Origin: Notamacropus eugenii
Taxonomy: Eukaryota; Chordata; Mammalia; Diprotodontia; Macropodidae
Length of the DNA stretch: 64,000 nt
Direction: 5' to 3'
Assembly (NCBI RefSeq): GCF_028372415.1
Contig: NC_092875.1
Span: 185,940,022 to 186,004,021 of the forward strand
In this document: positions 32,476-43,810 of the stretch, piece after piece
Numbering within the stretch: position 1 is the first letter of the stretch
Layout of the letters: each line of letters starts with the position of its first letter
The notes under the pieces: model-generated
The model's database searches: none
What the model saw: the letters and a program-made list of their open reading frames with translations, nothing else
What the model was told of the DNA's origin: nothing
Position numbers and translations under genes: made by a program

Positions 32476-32711
32476 TATGATCATCTTGGGTTAATAGAGA
32501 AAATACAAGAAGGGTAATAAACACCTGCTTGAATGCACAATGCACTTAGGATAGAAATTGCTTAATAAATACTTGTTAAAAAATGGGATGTCTACCAAAT
32601 GACCCTCATCCTTCCCTTCCCAGTTCTTTAGGACAGTACATGCCAGTAACAGCAAAGAGGTTGTTTAGTTACCACTAGATTTTGCGTCTTTAGTATGAAA
32701 AAAAAAAGAAG

Positions 32712-32935
32712 AGGAGGGGTGGAGCCAAGATGGCGGAATAACAGCATGCACTTTCTGGAGCGCTGCCCCCAAGCCCACTCAAATACCTGTAAAAAATGGC
32801 TCTAAACAAATTCTGGAGCTGCAGAACACACAGAATGATGGAGTGAAGCAAATCTCCAGCCCAAGACCTAGGGAAAGAAAGTAAGGGCCAAACTTCAGAG
32901 AACAGAGGAAAAGACAGTTCTTCTGACAAGAATCC
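32712..32935 (+). mobile_element. Isolated L1 5' UTR fragment with YY1-like site
   Basis: Begins 'gaggggtggagccaagatgg', the start of marsupial L1 5' UTRs as I remember it. It continues with 'ctctaaacaaattctggagc' and 'tgaagcaaatctccagccca'. The YY1-type motif CAAGATGGCGG is at 32726-32736. The rest of the L1 is absent, the reverse of the usual 5' truncation. Confidence 0.7.
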
Positions 32936-33389
32936 TCTCTACTTGATGGTCACAAATCAAATTGTATGTAGCCATACTCAGTAGTGACTTATTAGAGAAG
33001 ATCTGTAATTGGTCTCTGGAAGGGGTTAGGGTTTCATGTCTTTCTCTATGAATGTGCCCTTCAAATGAATTGGGAAACTCATCAAATGTATAAGACTAAC
33101 AGCACTGTCCCCCCAATCAATCTTTCTTACACATGTATGTAGTGAATATGTTTTGGCTCACTCTCCTAGAGCCAGGAAAGTGACATTATCCCCCTCAATG
33201 TTCTAGGGTACCCTGAGGGATTGGGAGGTTGTCTTTAATGCCACTGGCTGGAGCCCTACCTATTATGTTTCTCTCCACTGTTAGGTGCTAATGACTATCA
33301 CCCCATTTCCATTTAACTTCTTAACATCAATTAACTTTACAAAGGAATTATTTCATTCAAAGATCATGGTTGACTCACTATGATAAAGT

Positions 33390-34495
33390 CAAGTTTCAAT
33401 GTGTCTGACTGTGGCTGATCAGAGCAATATGAGATCGGAATGTTCCACCACAGATTGGGCAGAGATAGTCCATGTGAACATTTGGGGTGGATACTCCAAA
33501 CTGGTGCATCCTGTGTTTCCTTTGAGCTGTTTCAATTCTGCTTTACTCATAGAGCACAGCACCCTTTCTGATGTGGGCACACCATGCTTAGTGGTCCTGT
33601 GCTAGTATCTTCCATATCACAGAATCAATTCCAAAGTTCTTGAGAGAGACCTTGAGAGTGTCCTTGTATTGCTTCTTCTGACCACTATGTGATCACCTAC
33701 CCTGTGTAAGCTCTGCATTAAATAATCTTTTGGCAAGTATATGTTTTGCATTTGAACAATGTAGCCAGTCCATCAGAGTTACACTCTCTGAAGCATAGTT
33801 TGAATGGTTACTGGTTTAGTTCTAGTAAGGACCTCATTGTCTGGTACCTTATCTTGCTAGGTGATCTTCAAAATCTTTCTAAGACAATTCAAATGGAAGT
33901 GATTCAGTTTCCTGGCATGGCCCTGGTAGACTGTCCATGTTTCACAGGCATACAACAATGAAGTCAGCACAATGGTTCTGTAGACCTTCAGTTTGGTAGT
34001 CAGTCTAATACCTCTTCTCTCCCGTACTTTCCTTCGGAGCCTCCCAAACACTGAGCCAGCTCTGGCAATGTGCACATCAACCTCATTATCAAAAGTACAC
34101 CACCAAGTAAGTGAGTTTATCCACAGCATTCAAAACTTCTCCATTTGCTGTAACTGATGGTTCCACATATGGATGGTGTGATGAAGGCTGATGGAGCACC
34201 TGTGTTTTCTTGGTGTTAATTGTTAGACCAAAATTAGCACAAGCAATAGAGAATTGATTCATACTTTGTTGCATCTCAGCTTCAGAGGCTGCATTGAGTG
34301 TATAATTGTCTGAAAACAGAAAATGATGCACCAGCATCCCCTCCACTTTGGTCTTGGCTTGTAGCCTTTTCAAATCGAAGAGTTTACCATTGACCTTGAT
34401 GCCATATTCATTGAAAGCATTTAACAACATGGCTGAAAACATCATGCTAAAGTGCATGGAAGCAGGCACACAGCCTCATTTCATTCCATTCATTG
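33390..34495 (-). pseudogene. LINE ORF2 C-terminal half: reverse transcriptase to tail
   Basis: The minus strand reads, with frameshifts, from NGMK (stop) GCV...FSMMFSAML through FSDNYTLN (a decayed FADD motif) and FGLTINTKKTQVLHQP to YACETWTVYQGHARKLNHFH. A cysteine/histidine tail related to SRIGLxSHxRTH ends near 33390. This is the order of a non-LTR retrotransposon endonuclease/reverse-transcriptase protein; the clade (RTE-like or other) is uncertain. It is dead. Confidence 0.8.
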
Positions 34496-34890
34496 AGTGA
34501 AACAGAGCTAGCAAATGAAGGCCAGTTTACTGAAGTTGGAGGTGGATACACATTTTTCTGAAGTGGCCACAGTGAAAGGGAGCTCCATGAAGCTGGTGTA
34601 GGTTTTGCAATCAAAGCTAATCTGGCCAACAAGCTGGTATACCTGCCAAAAGGAGTGAATGACAGGCTCATGTCAATGCGATTGCCACTTGCAGGAAAGT
34701 GTCTCACCACCATCATCACTGCCTATGCTTCCACCATGATGAATCCTGATGAGATTAAAGAAAAGTTTTATAAAGACCCGAGACCCTTATCATCAACGTG
34801 CCGAAAGAGGACAAGCTCATAATTCTGGGTGACTTTCATGCTAGATTACACTCAGACTCTCAGACTTGGCAGGGAGTCGTAGGAAGGAAA
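34490..34890 (+). pseudogene. LINE endonuclease part, inverted relative to RT half
   Basis: The plus strand encodes SETELANEGQFTEVGGGYTF, then VGFAIKANLANKLVYLPKG, VNDRLMSMRLPLASGK and NVPKEDKLIILGDFHARL, the apurinic-type endonuclease order including the GDFNAR-like motif. It abuts the minus-strand RT half head to head at about 34495. Homology fades after about 34890. Confidence 0.8.
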
Positions 34891-35044
34891 GATGCAGCAA
34901 TAACAGGGTACAAACATTTCTCTGCAACACCTCCGAGGCACATTCTCCCTTGCACCACCTTGGTTTCTGGAGACAGTAAGCTCAAACTTACATTGGTCCC
35001 ACCAAGTTTATGGCCAGATGTGGCATTACTTCTGGATGAGTCCT

Positions 35045-35597
35045 AAAAATAACAACCAAAGATTGCTTCTGGGATAAGTCCTGATGGTAACTACGAAAGA
35101 TTGCTTCTTGTTCCTTGGAGAATCATTCCTGCACTTACTGCAGAAACCCAGATATAGGGATGCCAGGACTCCATTCTCCCTTTGCAAAAAATTAAATAAC
35201 AAACACCAAGGCAGACCTAGAAACCAGGACTGTATTCAAGGGTCACCACCCTTCATAGAGAAGATCTAAGCTCTCTCCCTTTATAGCGCTTTTCTTTCCT
35301 GATAGCATGAGTGGAGGAGTCAAAAATATTCACTAAGGGTGTAGCCAAAAGAGACAAGGCCAATGCTGACTTAAGCCTTTTTGGAGATGCCCCTGATTCT
35401 GGCAAGGCAGTCAATCTTGTAGTTAATCAATCAGAACCTATTACACAATGTCTACGCATGCTCAAGTCTCTCTAAGGCACTTCTATTACAAGTTATTATG
35501 ATTCTACCAGAAGCAGGCTTCTCAGGCTCTTTCATGTGAAGAATTCACATGAGTGAATCATATTGCTATAATCTGCTAATGAGTCAGTTCTGTTACA
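35045..35597 (-). mobile_element. Candidate LTR, ERVL/MaLR-like
   Basis: On the minus strand a TGTAACAGAACTGAC start (right edge 35597) is followed about 300 bp later by GCGCTATAAAGGGAGAG, a TATA box near 35281-35290. A possible end lies near 35045-35082. The LTR architecture is plausible, but no target duplication was found. A short repeat of 'aaagattgcttct' occurs at both 35058 and 35095. Confidence 0.4.
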
Positions 35598-36150
35598 CAT
35601 TATATATGTAATGAGGATGAACTGACCTGTAAAGGGTCACAGCCACATGGAAGCAGCTACCCTCTCCTCTTACCTCCTCCTACCCTCTTCCAACACAACT
35701 TGAAAACATCTATCTTACATGACTTGAAATCTCAAAGAGGCCAAGTGGCTGTCAATCCCCTTTGCACATGCACTGAGTCATCAGGTCCTCTGGTTCAGCA
35801 GCTTATTAAGGGACTCTGTCATCTGAAAGCTTAAGTTCTTTGTCCTGACTCCAGCACTGATGTAACTGTGACTATGCTCTGTGAATGGCCTCTCTAGACC
35901 AATTCAAACTTCTGTTTCTCTGTCTCTCTTTGTCTCTGTTTTATTTCACACACATATGTGTGTGTACACATGCACACATGACAAGTTCATGTTATGTTGA
36001 TCCCAGCTACTTCTCAGTGCCCTAGGCAACTCTTTAAGAATTTAACTTGAAAATGAGTCACTGATCTCTATGATGGTGGTGGTAGAAGGTGGTGAAGGAA
36101 GTGGTGGTGGGGAATAGAGTTCTCTATACTGATGAAATTGCAGATCTGAT
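35598..36150. other. No recognised gene; short CA tract
   Basis: Includes TG/CA alternation near 35948-35980 and a purine-rich patch near 36080-36115. No repeat family or exon recognised. Confidence 0.35.
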
Positions 36151-36152
36151 TT

Positions 36153-36157
36153 CACAC

Positions 36158-36190
<33 letters not shown>
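36153..36190. repeat. (CA)n microsatellite
   Basis: About 19 CA units with one interruption. Confidence 0.95.
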
Positions 36191-36195
<5 letters not shown>

Positions 36196-36284
36196 ATGTC
36201 TCTAAGTCAATTGTCAGCTTCAGGCATATAAAGATTTTGTCTCATACTTTTAGAAAGTTTCCTCAACTGACAATACAACAATCA

Positions 36285-36880
36285 GTCAACAAGTGTTTAT
36301 TAAGTGCCTACTATGAAGTGCTAGGCACTGTGTTAAGCAATGGGGATACAAAGACAGACAAAAGATGGTTCCTACCTTGAGGAGCTTATAATTTAATGGA
36401 GGAAACAATTATGTACAAAGCAAGTTATGTACAGGGCAAATAAGAAATATTAACAGTGGGAAGGCACTGGAATTTAGTGGGCTTGGGAAAGGTTTCCTTT
36501 AGAAGGTGGAATTAAAGTTTAAAGGAAACTAGGGAAGCCAGGAGGGATAGATGAGAAGGGAGAACATTCCAGTTGATGAAAATTCCTGGATTTGGGAGTT
36601 GAAGTATCTTGTTGGAGTAACAGCCAGGAGATGAATGTTACTGGGTTGAAGAGCATGTGTTGATGAGTAATGGGGAGGAAGACTGAAAAGGTGAGAGGGG
36701 GCTAAGTTATGAAGGGCTTTGAATGTCAAACAAAGCATTTTGCATTTAATCCTGGAGGTGATAGGGAGCCCCTAGAGTTTAGTAAGGGGTGATGTAGTCA
36801 CACCTGTGCTTTAGAAAAATGACTTGGGCAGCTGAGTGGAGGGTGGACTGCAGCACACACAGTAGGAATCTGATGGATAT
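36285..36880 (+). repeat. Ancient interspersed repeat copy
   Basis: The longest right-hand member of the 2.23-kb family: 'tgctaggcactgtgttaagc', 'ggcaaataagaaatattaac', 'gaagggctttgaatgtcaaa', 'gatagggagcccctag', 'gcagctgagtggagggtgga'. Confidence 0.6.
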
Positions 36881-36984
36881 TTGCTGTTTGGTACATGAAA
36901 TGTGACCCAACCTTTCTTTCTGCTCTTTCATGTGCCTATACCACAAGTGACACGAAGGACTTTGATGGACAGTTACTTTCTCAT

Positions 36985-37155
36985 GGAATCAAAAAATATT
37001 AGACCTGGAAGGGACGTTAGAGATAACCTAGACCAACTCTCTCATTTTACAGATGTAGAAACTGAGAAGTGAAAAGATTTACCTGGGCTCACTGAGAGAG
37101 ATAGCAGTTCTCCTGATCTCATGGTCTGATATTCTTTCCATTGTACTGGGTTGTA
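36985..37155 (-). mobile_element. MIR-like SINE
   Basis: Minus strand: 'attagacctggaagggacgt', 'ctctcattttacagatgtag'. The head region is degraded. Confidence 0.6.
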
Positions 37156-37289
37156 TTTATTTAGGTACATATGAAGATAAACCTGATCAGCTTATGGTAA
37201 AGGGGTGGGGGAAATCATGAAATATTTTGGAGTCCAGTTTTCCTTTTCTGGTCCTGTACTCCTTGGTTTGAATATGCTGAGATTATACT

Positions 37290-37480
37290 AGTATCACAGA
37301 TTTAGAACTGGAAGAAACCACAAAGATCATATAGTCCAATCTTTTCATTTTATAAATGAGGAAATAAGAGCCTAGAAAAACGAAAGGACTTACCCAAAGT
37401 CATCCAGGTAGCAGGTGGTAGCTGAGCTAGAATTCTCACCGAAGTCCTCTGACTCCAAATCTAGCATCCCTCCATCTCAC
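37290..37480 (-). mobile_element. MIR-like SINE
   Basis: Minus strand: 'tagaactggaagaaaccaca', 'gacttacccaaagtcatcca', 'ctctgactccaaatctagca'. Confidence 0.6.
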
Positions 37481-37494
37481 TTCCCCCAACAGCT

Positions 37495-38490
37495 TTTTTT
37501 TTTAAAAAAAATTAATTTATTTGTTTTCAGTTTTCAACAGTCACTTCTATAAGTTTAAAATTTTCTCCCCTCCCTACTTCCTCCCTCCCTCAGAATGCTT
37601 GCAATCTTATATGGGTTGTACATATATATTCTTATTAAACACATTTTCACATTAGTTATGTTTTCATAGAAGAATTAAAATGAATGGGAGAAACCATGAG
37701 AAAAACCAAAACAACACAAAACATGGGAGAAAATAATCTGATTCATTCTGCATTCTGATTCCATAGTTCTTTCTCTTGATGTGGATGGCATTTTACCTCG
37801 AGTCCTTTGGGAATGTTTTAGGTGCTTACATTGCTGTGAAGGGCTAAGTCTATCAGAAACAGTCCTTCCACATTGTGGCTCTCAGTGTGTATAATATTCT
37901 CCTTGTTCTACTCATTTCACTCAGCATTAGTTCGTATAAGTCTTTTCAGGTTTTTCTGAAGTCTGATTGTTAGTCATTTCTTATTGTACAATGGTATTCC
38001 ATTACATTCATATACCGTAACTTGTTCAGCCATTCCCCAATGGATGGGCATTCCCCCGATTTCCAGTTCTTGGCCACCACAAAAAGAGCTGCTATTAATA
38101 TTTTTGTAAATGGGACCTTTTCCTATTTTTATGATCTCTTTGGGATACAACCCTAGAAGCAATATGGCTGGGTCAAAGGGTATGCACATTTTTGTAGCTC
38201 TTTGGGCATAGTTCCAAATTGCTCTCCAGAATGGCTGGATCAGCTCACAGCTCCACCAACAATGAATTAGTGTTCCAACTCTCCCACATCTTCTCCAACA
38301 TTTATCATCTTTCTGTTTCATCATGTTATCCAGTCTGATAGATGTCATGTGGTACCTCAGAGTTGTTTTAATTTGTATCTTTCTAATCAATAGTGATTTG
38401 GAGCATTTTTTCATATGACTATAGTTTTCATTTCTTCCTCTGAAAACTGCCTGTTCATATCCTTTGACCATTTATCAATTGCTCCCCAGC
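37495..38490 (-). mobile_element. L1 LINE 3' end: ORF2 tail and 3' UTR
   Basis: The minus-strand element ends at a T-rich stretch near 37495. The plus strand shows 'gtaacttgttcagccattcc', 'ccaccacaaaaagagctgct', 'ggatcagctcacagctccac' and 'gactatagttttcatttctt'. It is 5'-truncated at about 38490. Confidence 0.85.
37974..38471 (-). pseudogene. L1 ORF2p C-terminal remnant
   Basis: A 165-codon open stretch with the L1 ORF2 tail landmarks: QIKTTLRYHMT, KCWRRCGRVGTLIHCWWSCE (the conserved Cys/His C-terminal motif), LIQPFWRAIWNYAQR and PFDPAILLLGLYPKE. Endonuclease and RT domains are missing. It is not a host gene; the long open frame reflects limited decay. Confidence 0.85.
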
Positions 38491-38494
38491 ACCT

Positions 38495-38990
38495 TTTAAC
38501 AGCAACATTCTCTGGTTTTACTTTAATCTTAAATGGTATAAAAGCTCGGGAACTTTTATGGTCCTTACTTTTATATCCTTATAACAAATATACTTTTTTT
38601 TCACAATTAAACCTTACCTCAAAAAACCAATTGTGTTATAAAATGAACAGATAATATTGGCCTGCACACATTCAAGGTCCTCTTGATTGACTCCACTAGA
38701 CCCATCCAATATCCTCATTTCACTATTTGACCAGCACAGCCATCTACGTGATTCATTTTGGCTACATTCCTTACCAGTCTCTGTATGTGTCCTGCTCACT
38801 TCAGCCTACATTCTTTTGGTCAAGCCATTCTCACTGCTTTCAATGCCTTTCTGCTAAGGCTACTTCTACCTTTTTTTCAAGGTTCTGCTAAACACTCATC
38901 TCCAAGAATTTGCCATCATTAAGCAGACATGATAATGTGTTTTTGTCTGTAGGTTGCATTCACTTGTTGGTTCTTATATTATCCTCTCTC
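38495..38990. other. No recognised feature
   Basis: No repeat is named with confidence; an L2-like phrase 'ccatcattaagcagacat' region is possible. Confidence 0.3.
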
Positions 38991-38997
38991 TCTCTCT

Positions 38998-39130
38998 TTT
39001 TTTTTTTTGCAAATAGTATTTTATTTTTTCCAATTACATGTGAAGACAATTTTCAACATTCATTTTTTATCCAATTTTGAATTCCAAATTTGTCTCCCTC
39101 CCTCTCCAAGATGGCAAGAAATCTGATCCC
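38998..39130 (-). mobile_element. L1 3' UTR fragment
   Basis: A T-run followed by 'tccaattacatgtgaagaca', 'attttcaacattcatttttt' and 'gtctccctccctctccaaga', the reverse complement of a marsupial L1 3' end with poly-A. Confidence 0.7.
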
Positions 39131-39244
39131 TTATAATATTTGGTACTATCATAGTACATTTCTCTCATTGTTTCAGGGTTTCCCAACTGAGGGCAAAACA
39201 TATTTTCAACCTTTTTTTTTTTTCATGGCCCTTTTCATTGTGCT

Positions 39245-39440
39245 AATTTGAATACTGCCTCAGATCCTTACTAGCTGGGTGACCCTGAGTATGTCACTTA
39301 CCTTCACCAGGCCTCCATTTCCTCCTATGTAAAATAGGGATAATAATTGTACCAGCCTCACAGGGCTGGTTTGAGGATCACATGAGGAAATGTATGTTTA
39401 AAACACATTGCAAACCTTAAACTGCTACATAAAAGTATTT
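39245..39440 (+). mobile_element. THER1/MIR-like SINE
   Basis: Plus strand: 'ttactagctgggtgaccctg', 'gtaaaatagggataataatt', 'tggtttgaggatcacatgag', 'acattgcaaaccttaaactg'. It is truncated at the head. Confidence 0.75.
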
Positions 39441-39579
39441 TATAATGAGCTCTTAGCAAAGGCTTTTTGAATTAATTATAGAATATGGGGGAAAGAAAGA
39501 TGCTTGCTCATTCTTATATATCTACGACTTGAATAGAGGAAACTGTAAATAGGGAAAAAATCAGTCGTTTTTAAAAAAT

Positions 39580-39695
39580 GATGCTATAAAGTTAAGGTAG
39601 AGACTCTTCAGAGAAGTTAATTCCCTCCAGGTTCCACAGGTAATAGGTTAGACAATTAGAACCAGGATTTGAAGCCAGGTTCCTTGTTTACAAAT
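39580..39695 (-). mobile_element. MIR-like SINE fragment
   Basis: 'ttccacaggtaataggttag' and 'ggatttgaagccaggttcct' identify a minus-strand piece. Confidence 0.45.
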
Positions 39696-40339
39696 CCTTG
39701 GAAAATCCAGAAGGGCCTCTGAGCCAAATGACTCATTGGATTTGGATTGTAGTGGAAGAACTTCCTACTGTATAATAAATATACAAAAATGAGGCAACAG
39801 CTGAGCTTTCAAGGAAATCTAAGCCACATTGGAACTCAAATCATGAGTCTGACCTCTCGATCTCCAAAGATTAGATTCCATGTTGGCCATTGTCTTGGGT
39901 AAAAACAAAACAATTCCAAAAAGTACCTTCTATTTTTTTTCTTTTTCTTTTTGATAATGCTGTTTGATACATCAAGATAATGAGACCAGTTAAGGAACAC
40001 TTCCGAGAATTCAGTAGGGTGGTACTTGACAGAATGGTTGTTGTACTTTGGATAATAGGTTTGCAAATAGACAACAGTGCCTTTCTTTCTCCCCAGTTCC
40101 AGCTTCATTTTAATGGGCCCGCAGCCTCTGAGACTGAGAGGGCAAGCTGCTTGTCATCCTTTTTACAAAACAGCCACTGAGACCATGGAGAAGAGATGAA
40201 ATGCTCGGATGTCATGATGCCCTCTGGTGAACAGAGAAATCTGCTTGATGAGTCTGAGAGGTCATGGAAGTGACTCGTATGGGGGCCTGTAATAAGCCAG
40301 ATTTTGATTGACCCTAAATATTTCATTTTTCTTTTTTTA

Positions 40340-40420
40340 CCTTGGGGCCTTGCATAGTGCCAGGAATATACTAGGTTCTTAATAAATGCTTGTTGAATGA
40401 ATGAATGAATGAATGAATAT
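40340..40420 (+). mobile_element. L2/MIR tail with (GAAT)n
   Basis: 'gtgccaggaatatactagg', 'cttaataaatgcttgttgaa' and then five GAAT units (about 40398-40419). Confidence 0.6.
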
Positions 40421-40547
40421 GAAAATGGGCTTAAAAACTGTACTTGCTGCAATTAGTTAGGACCTATTTTTTCAAGTATTGAGTAGAAATAGCTCACATT
40501 CGTGGAGCACTTATTGTTTGTTGCTATGACTGTAATTATAAATTACA

Positions 40548-40665
40548 TACAGAGGCATCAAAGTATAATGGATAGAGAGTCAGCCTTGGAGTCAGGAAGG
40601 TGGGTTCAAATCTTGTCTCTGACACATACTGGCTTAAGGACCACGGGCAAGTCATGTAACCCCTT
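40548..40665 (+). mobile_element. CORE-SINE 5' fragment
   Basis: Head 'catcaaagtataatggatag', 'gggttcaaatcttgtctctg' and core 'cacgggcaagtcatgtaacc'. It is truncated at the 3' side. Confidence 0.7.
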
Positions 40666-40797
40666 AGTGCTTTAAGATCACCAGCTACAGATGAGCTGCT
40701 GATCTCCCCAAATGCAGGGAGCTGCCCCATCAGAAATTTCCCTCTCCGGTGACATTGCAGTTTGAGACCTCTTGCCCCACCAAATGGTATCTCCCTT

Positions 40798-40985
40798 TCA
40801 TATAGTACTTCAAAGATTTACAAAGTGCTTTTCTCAAAACTCACCCTATGTAAGCAAATATTACTGCTATTTTGTTGATGAGCAACTGATGCCTCAAAGA
40901 GGCTCATTGATTTGCCCATGGCCCAGGGCCATACAGCTAGTAAATGGCCAAGCTGGGACTTGAACTCTGGCATTTTTATCCCAAA
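40798..40985 (-). mobile_element. THER1/MIR-like SINE
   Basis: 'acttcaaagatttacaaagt', 'gatttgcccatggcccaggg', 'catacagctagtaaatggcc', 'gggacttgaactctggcatt'. Confidence 0.75.
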
Positions 40986-41149
40986 TCTAGTTTTTTTCCC
41001 TTATGCTTTAAATTATATACTAAGTTACCACCATCAAAATACTGATTTAAAATGGATTGCAAGGTGAACAAAGATGTTTATTCATTATGACTTTGGATGC
41101 TGTAATCATGGGGATGCCTTGCTTTAGGTCAAAGATCTATAGTTTCTTT

Positions 41150-41340
41150 GAAATAATTGTAGAAAGAGTACTGGATGTAGGACCACAGATGTAGAAAGTG
41201 ATCATCTACCCCTCCTAATTTAACAGATAAGGAAAGTGAGGCCAGGGAGACTGTGACTGTCCCAAGGCAGAATTTAATCTCAAATATTCTTAATTCAGAG
41301 CCAGTGTGATCTCCACCGTACAACAATGCTGCCTTCCCGT
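41150..41340 (-). mobile_element. MIR-like SINE
   Basis: Degraded minus-strand copy: 'taacagataaggaaagtgag', 'cccaaggcagaatttaatc', 'cagagccagtgtgatctcca'. Confidence 0.55.
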
Positions 41341-41439
41341 GGACCTAAGTTGGAGTCCTGGCTCTTGACACTTAACTAGACTGGGATTTTAGGCAATCAC
41401 AGTCTCAGTTTCTTCATTTGTAAAATTCAGTTCTTCAAA

Positions 41440-41700
41440 ATTCAGTTCAGCAAACATTAAGTGCCTACTATGTGCCAAGCACCGTGGTAGATTCTGGGAA
41501 TACAGAACTAGATATGACATAGATTATGCTCTCAAGCAGTTTGCAATCTAATGAGAAGGATGAGTGTGCAAAGAACTGATATGAAGTGGAGTAGGATAAA
41601 TGCAAATGAGAAATCTGGGTTACTTGCTGCGTGAAATCCAAGGAGAGACATTTCATTTTCACTAGAGGAAGGTTTCAGGGGTATAACAATACTCATCCTA
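41440..41700 (+). repeat. Ancient interspersed repeat, 5' part
   Basis: 'aagtgcctactatgtgccaa' followed by 'tctcaagcagtttgcaatct', a truncated copy of the 2.23-kb family. Confidence 0.55.
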
Positions 41701-41723
41701 CCTAAGTGTTATTTAACTATAAT

Positions 41724-41968
41724 GGGCAGCTAGGTGGTACAGCGGAGAGAGGGAAGGGCCTGAAATCAGGAAGACCTGAGTCTAAATCTGGTTTTAGGCA
41801 CTTAAAAACTGTGTGAGCCTGGGCAAGTCACTTAATCCCGTCTGTCTCAGTTTTCTCATCTGTAAAATGAACCAGAGAAGAAAATGGCAGACCCCTCCAG
41901 TGTCTTTGCCAAGAAAACCCCAAATGAGATCACAGAGTCAGACATAACTGATACAACTGAACAGCGGC
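41724..41968 (+). mobile_element. RTE-tailed CORE-SINE
   Basis: Full plus-strand copy: 'gggcagctaggtggtacagc', 'gagcctgggcaagtcactta', 'tctttgccaagaaaacccca', 'cagagtcagacataactgat' and the end 'acaactgaacagcgg'. Confidence 0.88.
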
Positions 41969-42138
41969 AGCATTTAGTGGTGGGTTGTTATTTTTGGTGA
42001 CTCACAGGATAGTGGGGTGGAAAGAGCATCAGAAGACCTAGTGTCACTTATCAGTTGTGTGTCCTTGAGAAATTAACTTCATCTCTGTGAAATCAATTAA
42101 TCAAGCAACATTTATTAAGCACCTGCTATGGGCCAGAT

Positions 42139-42323
42139 GGGGCAGCTAGGTGGCTCGGTGGATAGAATGCCAGGCCTGGAATCAGTTTGCCTCAGTTTCC
42201 TTTTCTGTAAAATGAACTAAAGAAGGAAATGGCAAACCACTACAATACCTTTGCCCAAGAAAACCCCCAAATAAGGTCACAAAGAGTAGAACATCATATG
42301 AAAAATGACTAAACAACAACAAA
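42139..42323 (+). mobile_element. Internally deleted CORE-SINE with target duplication
   Basis: The head 'ggggcagctaggtggctcgg' is joined directly ('cctggaatcagtttgcctca') to the 3' half, so the B box and core are missing. It is flanked by a perfect 11-bp repeat ATGGGCCAGAT (42128-42138 and 42324-42334), showing insertion of one unit into the ancient repeat's 'gctatgggccag' segment. Confidence 0.88.
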
Positions 42324-42334
42324 ATGGGCCAGAT

Positions 42335-43360
42335 AAGGTGTTAAGAAATGGGGATGTAAATTAAAAAGTGAATCTCAAGTTAATTACATTTAATAGTAGG
42401 TTCAAGACACATGGTGGGTGGTGACTGGGCGAATGAGTTTTGATCACATTGTAAGTGGAGCCGTGGGGCAATATGTTTTTACTTCCTTTCTAGAAGCAAT
42501 GGCAATACTGATTTGATTATTGTTGTCTGAGTAATTAAATATTTGTGGGTGGCAGGGCTGATGGCAGGGTTAGACCTAGTATCCTGGTGATGGCAGAATA
42601 GAATGGATTTTCTTTAATTTCATTTAATTATCTACTGATTCTAGCCTAGTCCCAGGACAGGGCTCCCAAACTGAATGGATTAGGTGGGGATGAGGAGGTC
42701 TCAGGTGCTCTGGTCTAGAAGAGTGTTGATGCCCACTTGAAGGTCAAGGGGCTTGCAGGACTGTCAGTTTGACACCTCTGGTCTAGAGCATTCTGTTCCT
42801 AGTGGGGACAAGAAACGCATCGACAGTACAGGTGGAGAGATTCTTGTGCTAGACAGACCCAGGTGTACTAGTAGATGACTCTATACTGCCAACAATACTT
42901 TATACAATGGCTATGAAGCATAGATCTGTGAGCTTATTGCTATGGGTATTTCTTCTCTCAGTACAAATTGTAACCCATCCTTACTTTCTTATGCTATATA
43001 ATCCTCTTCCTTTGTCTTCCATGATATGTCACAGGTCCTTCTTGGAGAAGCTACCCATTGTGCTTTCATCTAGATGTTTTTTATATTTGGTGGGTACAAG
43101 TTTAATACTCAGACTTCCCATCTCTTATGTCTCCCCCTCTTGCCACATGAGAAGCCCACCTCCATTTTTGGTCATACATTTTGTTGGTTATATCTCTTAA
43201 CTCCATTTATGTATATCTTCTTAGTGGAAATACGTCCCATATAAGGTCAAAATCTTAGAAGGATTACCTACATATCGAGAGAACTTGGATATATTTCTGA
43301 TTGGGGATGATAAGTGTGCTGACAATTCAGCATTTCCTTCCTCTTGTAGCTACCATCAAT
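42335..43360. other. No recognised gene
   Basis: The 97-residue frame at 42907-43200 starts with a hydrophobic stretch that mimics a signal peptide. It lacks splice context, a family match or a strong start setting. Nothing else supported. Confidence 0.35.
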
Positions 43361-43369
43361 CAGTTAGTC

Positions 43370-43810
43370 AACCAACAAACATTTATTTAGGGTTCACTCA
43401 TCCTGGGCCATTTCCCATGGTTCTGCTCTATAACTAGCCACTGGAACCGGATGGCTCCAAAGGAGAAAGTGAGGCTGGTGACTTTGCACAGCCCTGCCTC
43501 TCTTAAATCCAATTCGCTTGCATGTCATGACATTACCTCCCTGATATGATGGTCTTCTTCATGACTGATGAACAAACAACAATTTAAAGCTCATTATATA
43601 TCTGTACTAAATTACAAAGATTACAAAGAAAAAGCAAAAACACTTTCTGCCCTCAAGTAGCTTTACATTCTAATGGGGGAAGCAACAGGTACAAATATAG
43701 TTTTACACAAGATACCTACAGAGCAGACAGAAGGTAACCTGTGATAGAAGGGCACTAGCAGTTGGGAATGCAGGAAAAAAGCCTGTAGAAAATGGTATTT
43801 GAGCTTATTA
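43370..43810 (+). repeat. Ancient repeat with nested MAR1-like tail
   Basis: The ancient-repeat start ('caaccaacaaacatttattt') and continuation ('ctttctgccctcaagtagct', 'ctaatgggggaagcaacagg') flank a MAR1-type 3' segment at about 43425-43582 ('gagaaagtgaggctggtgac', 'catgtcatgacattacctcc'). Confidence 0.6.

Noticed and set aside
37974..38471. 165-codon frame as a host gene
   Set aside because: It matches the L1 ORF2 C-terminus (WWxCE, LLGLYPKE landmarks), so it is a transposon remnant.
42907..43200. 97-codon frame with a hydrophobic start resembling a signal peptide
   Set aside because: No recognisable family, no splice signals and unremarkable start context; AT/CT-rich sequence gives hydrophobic frames by chance.
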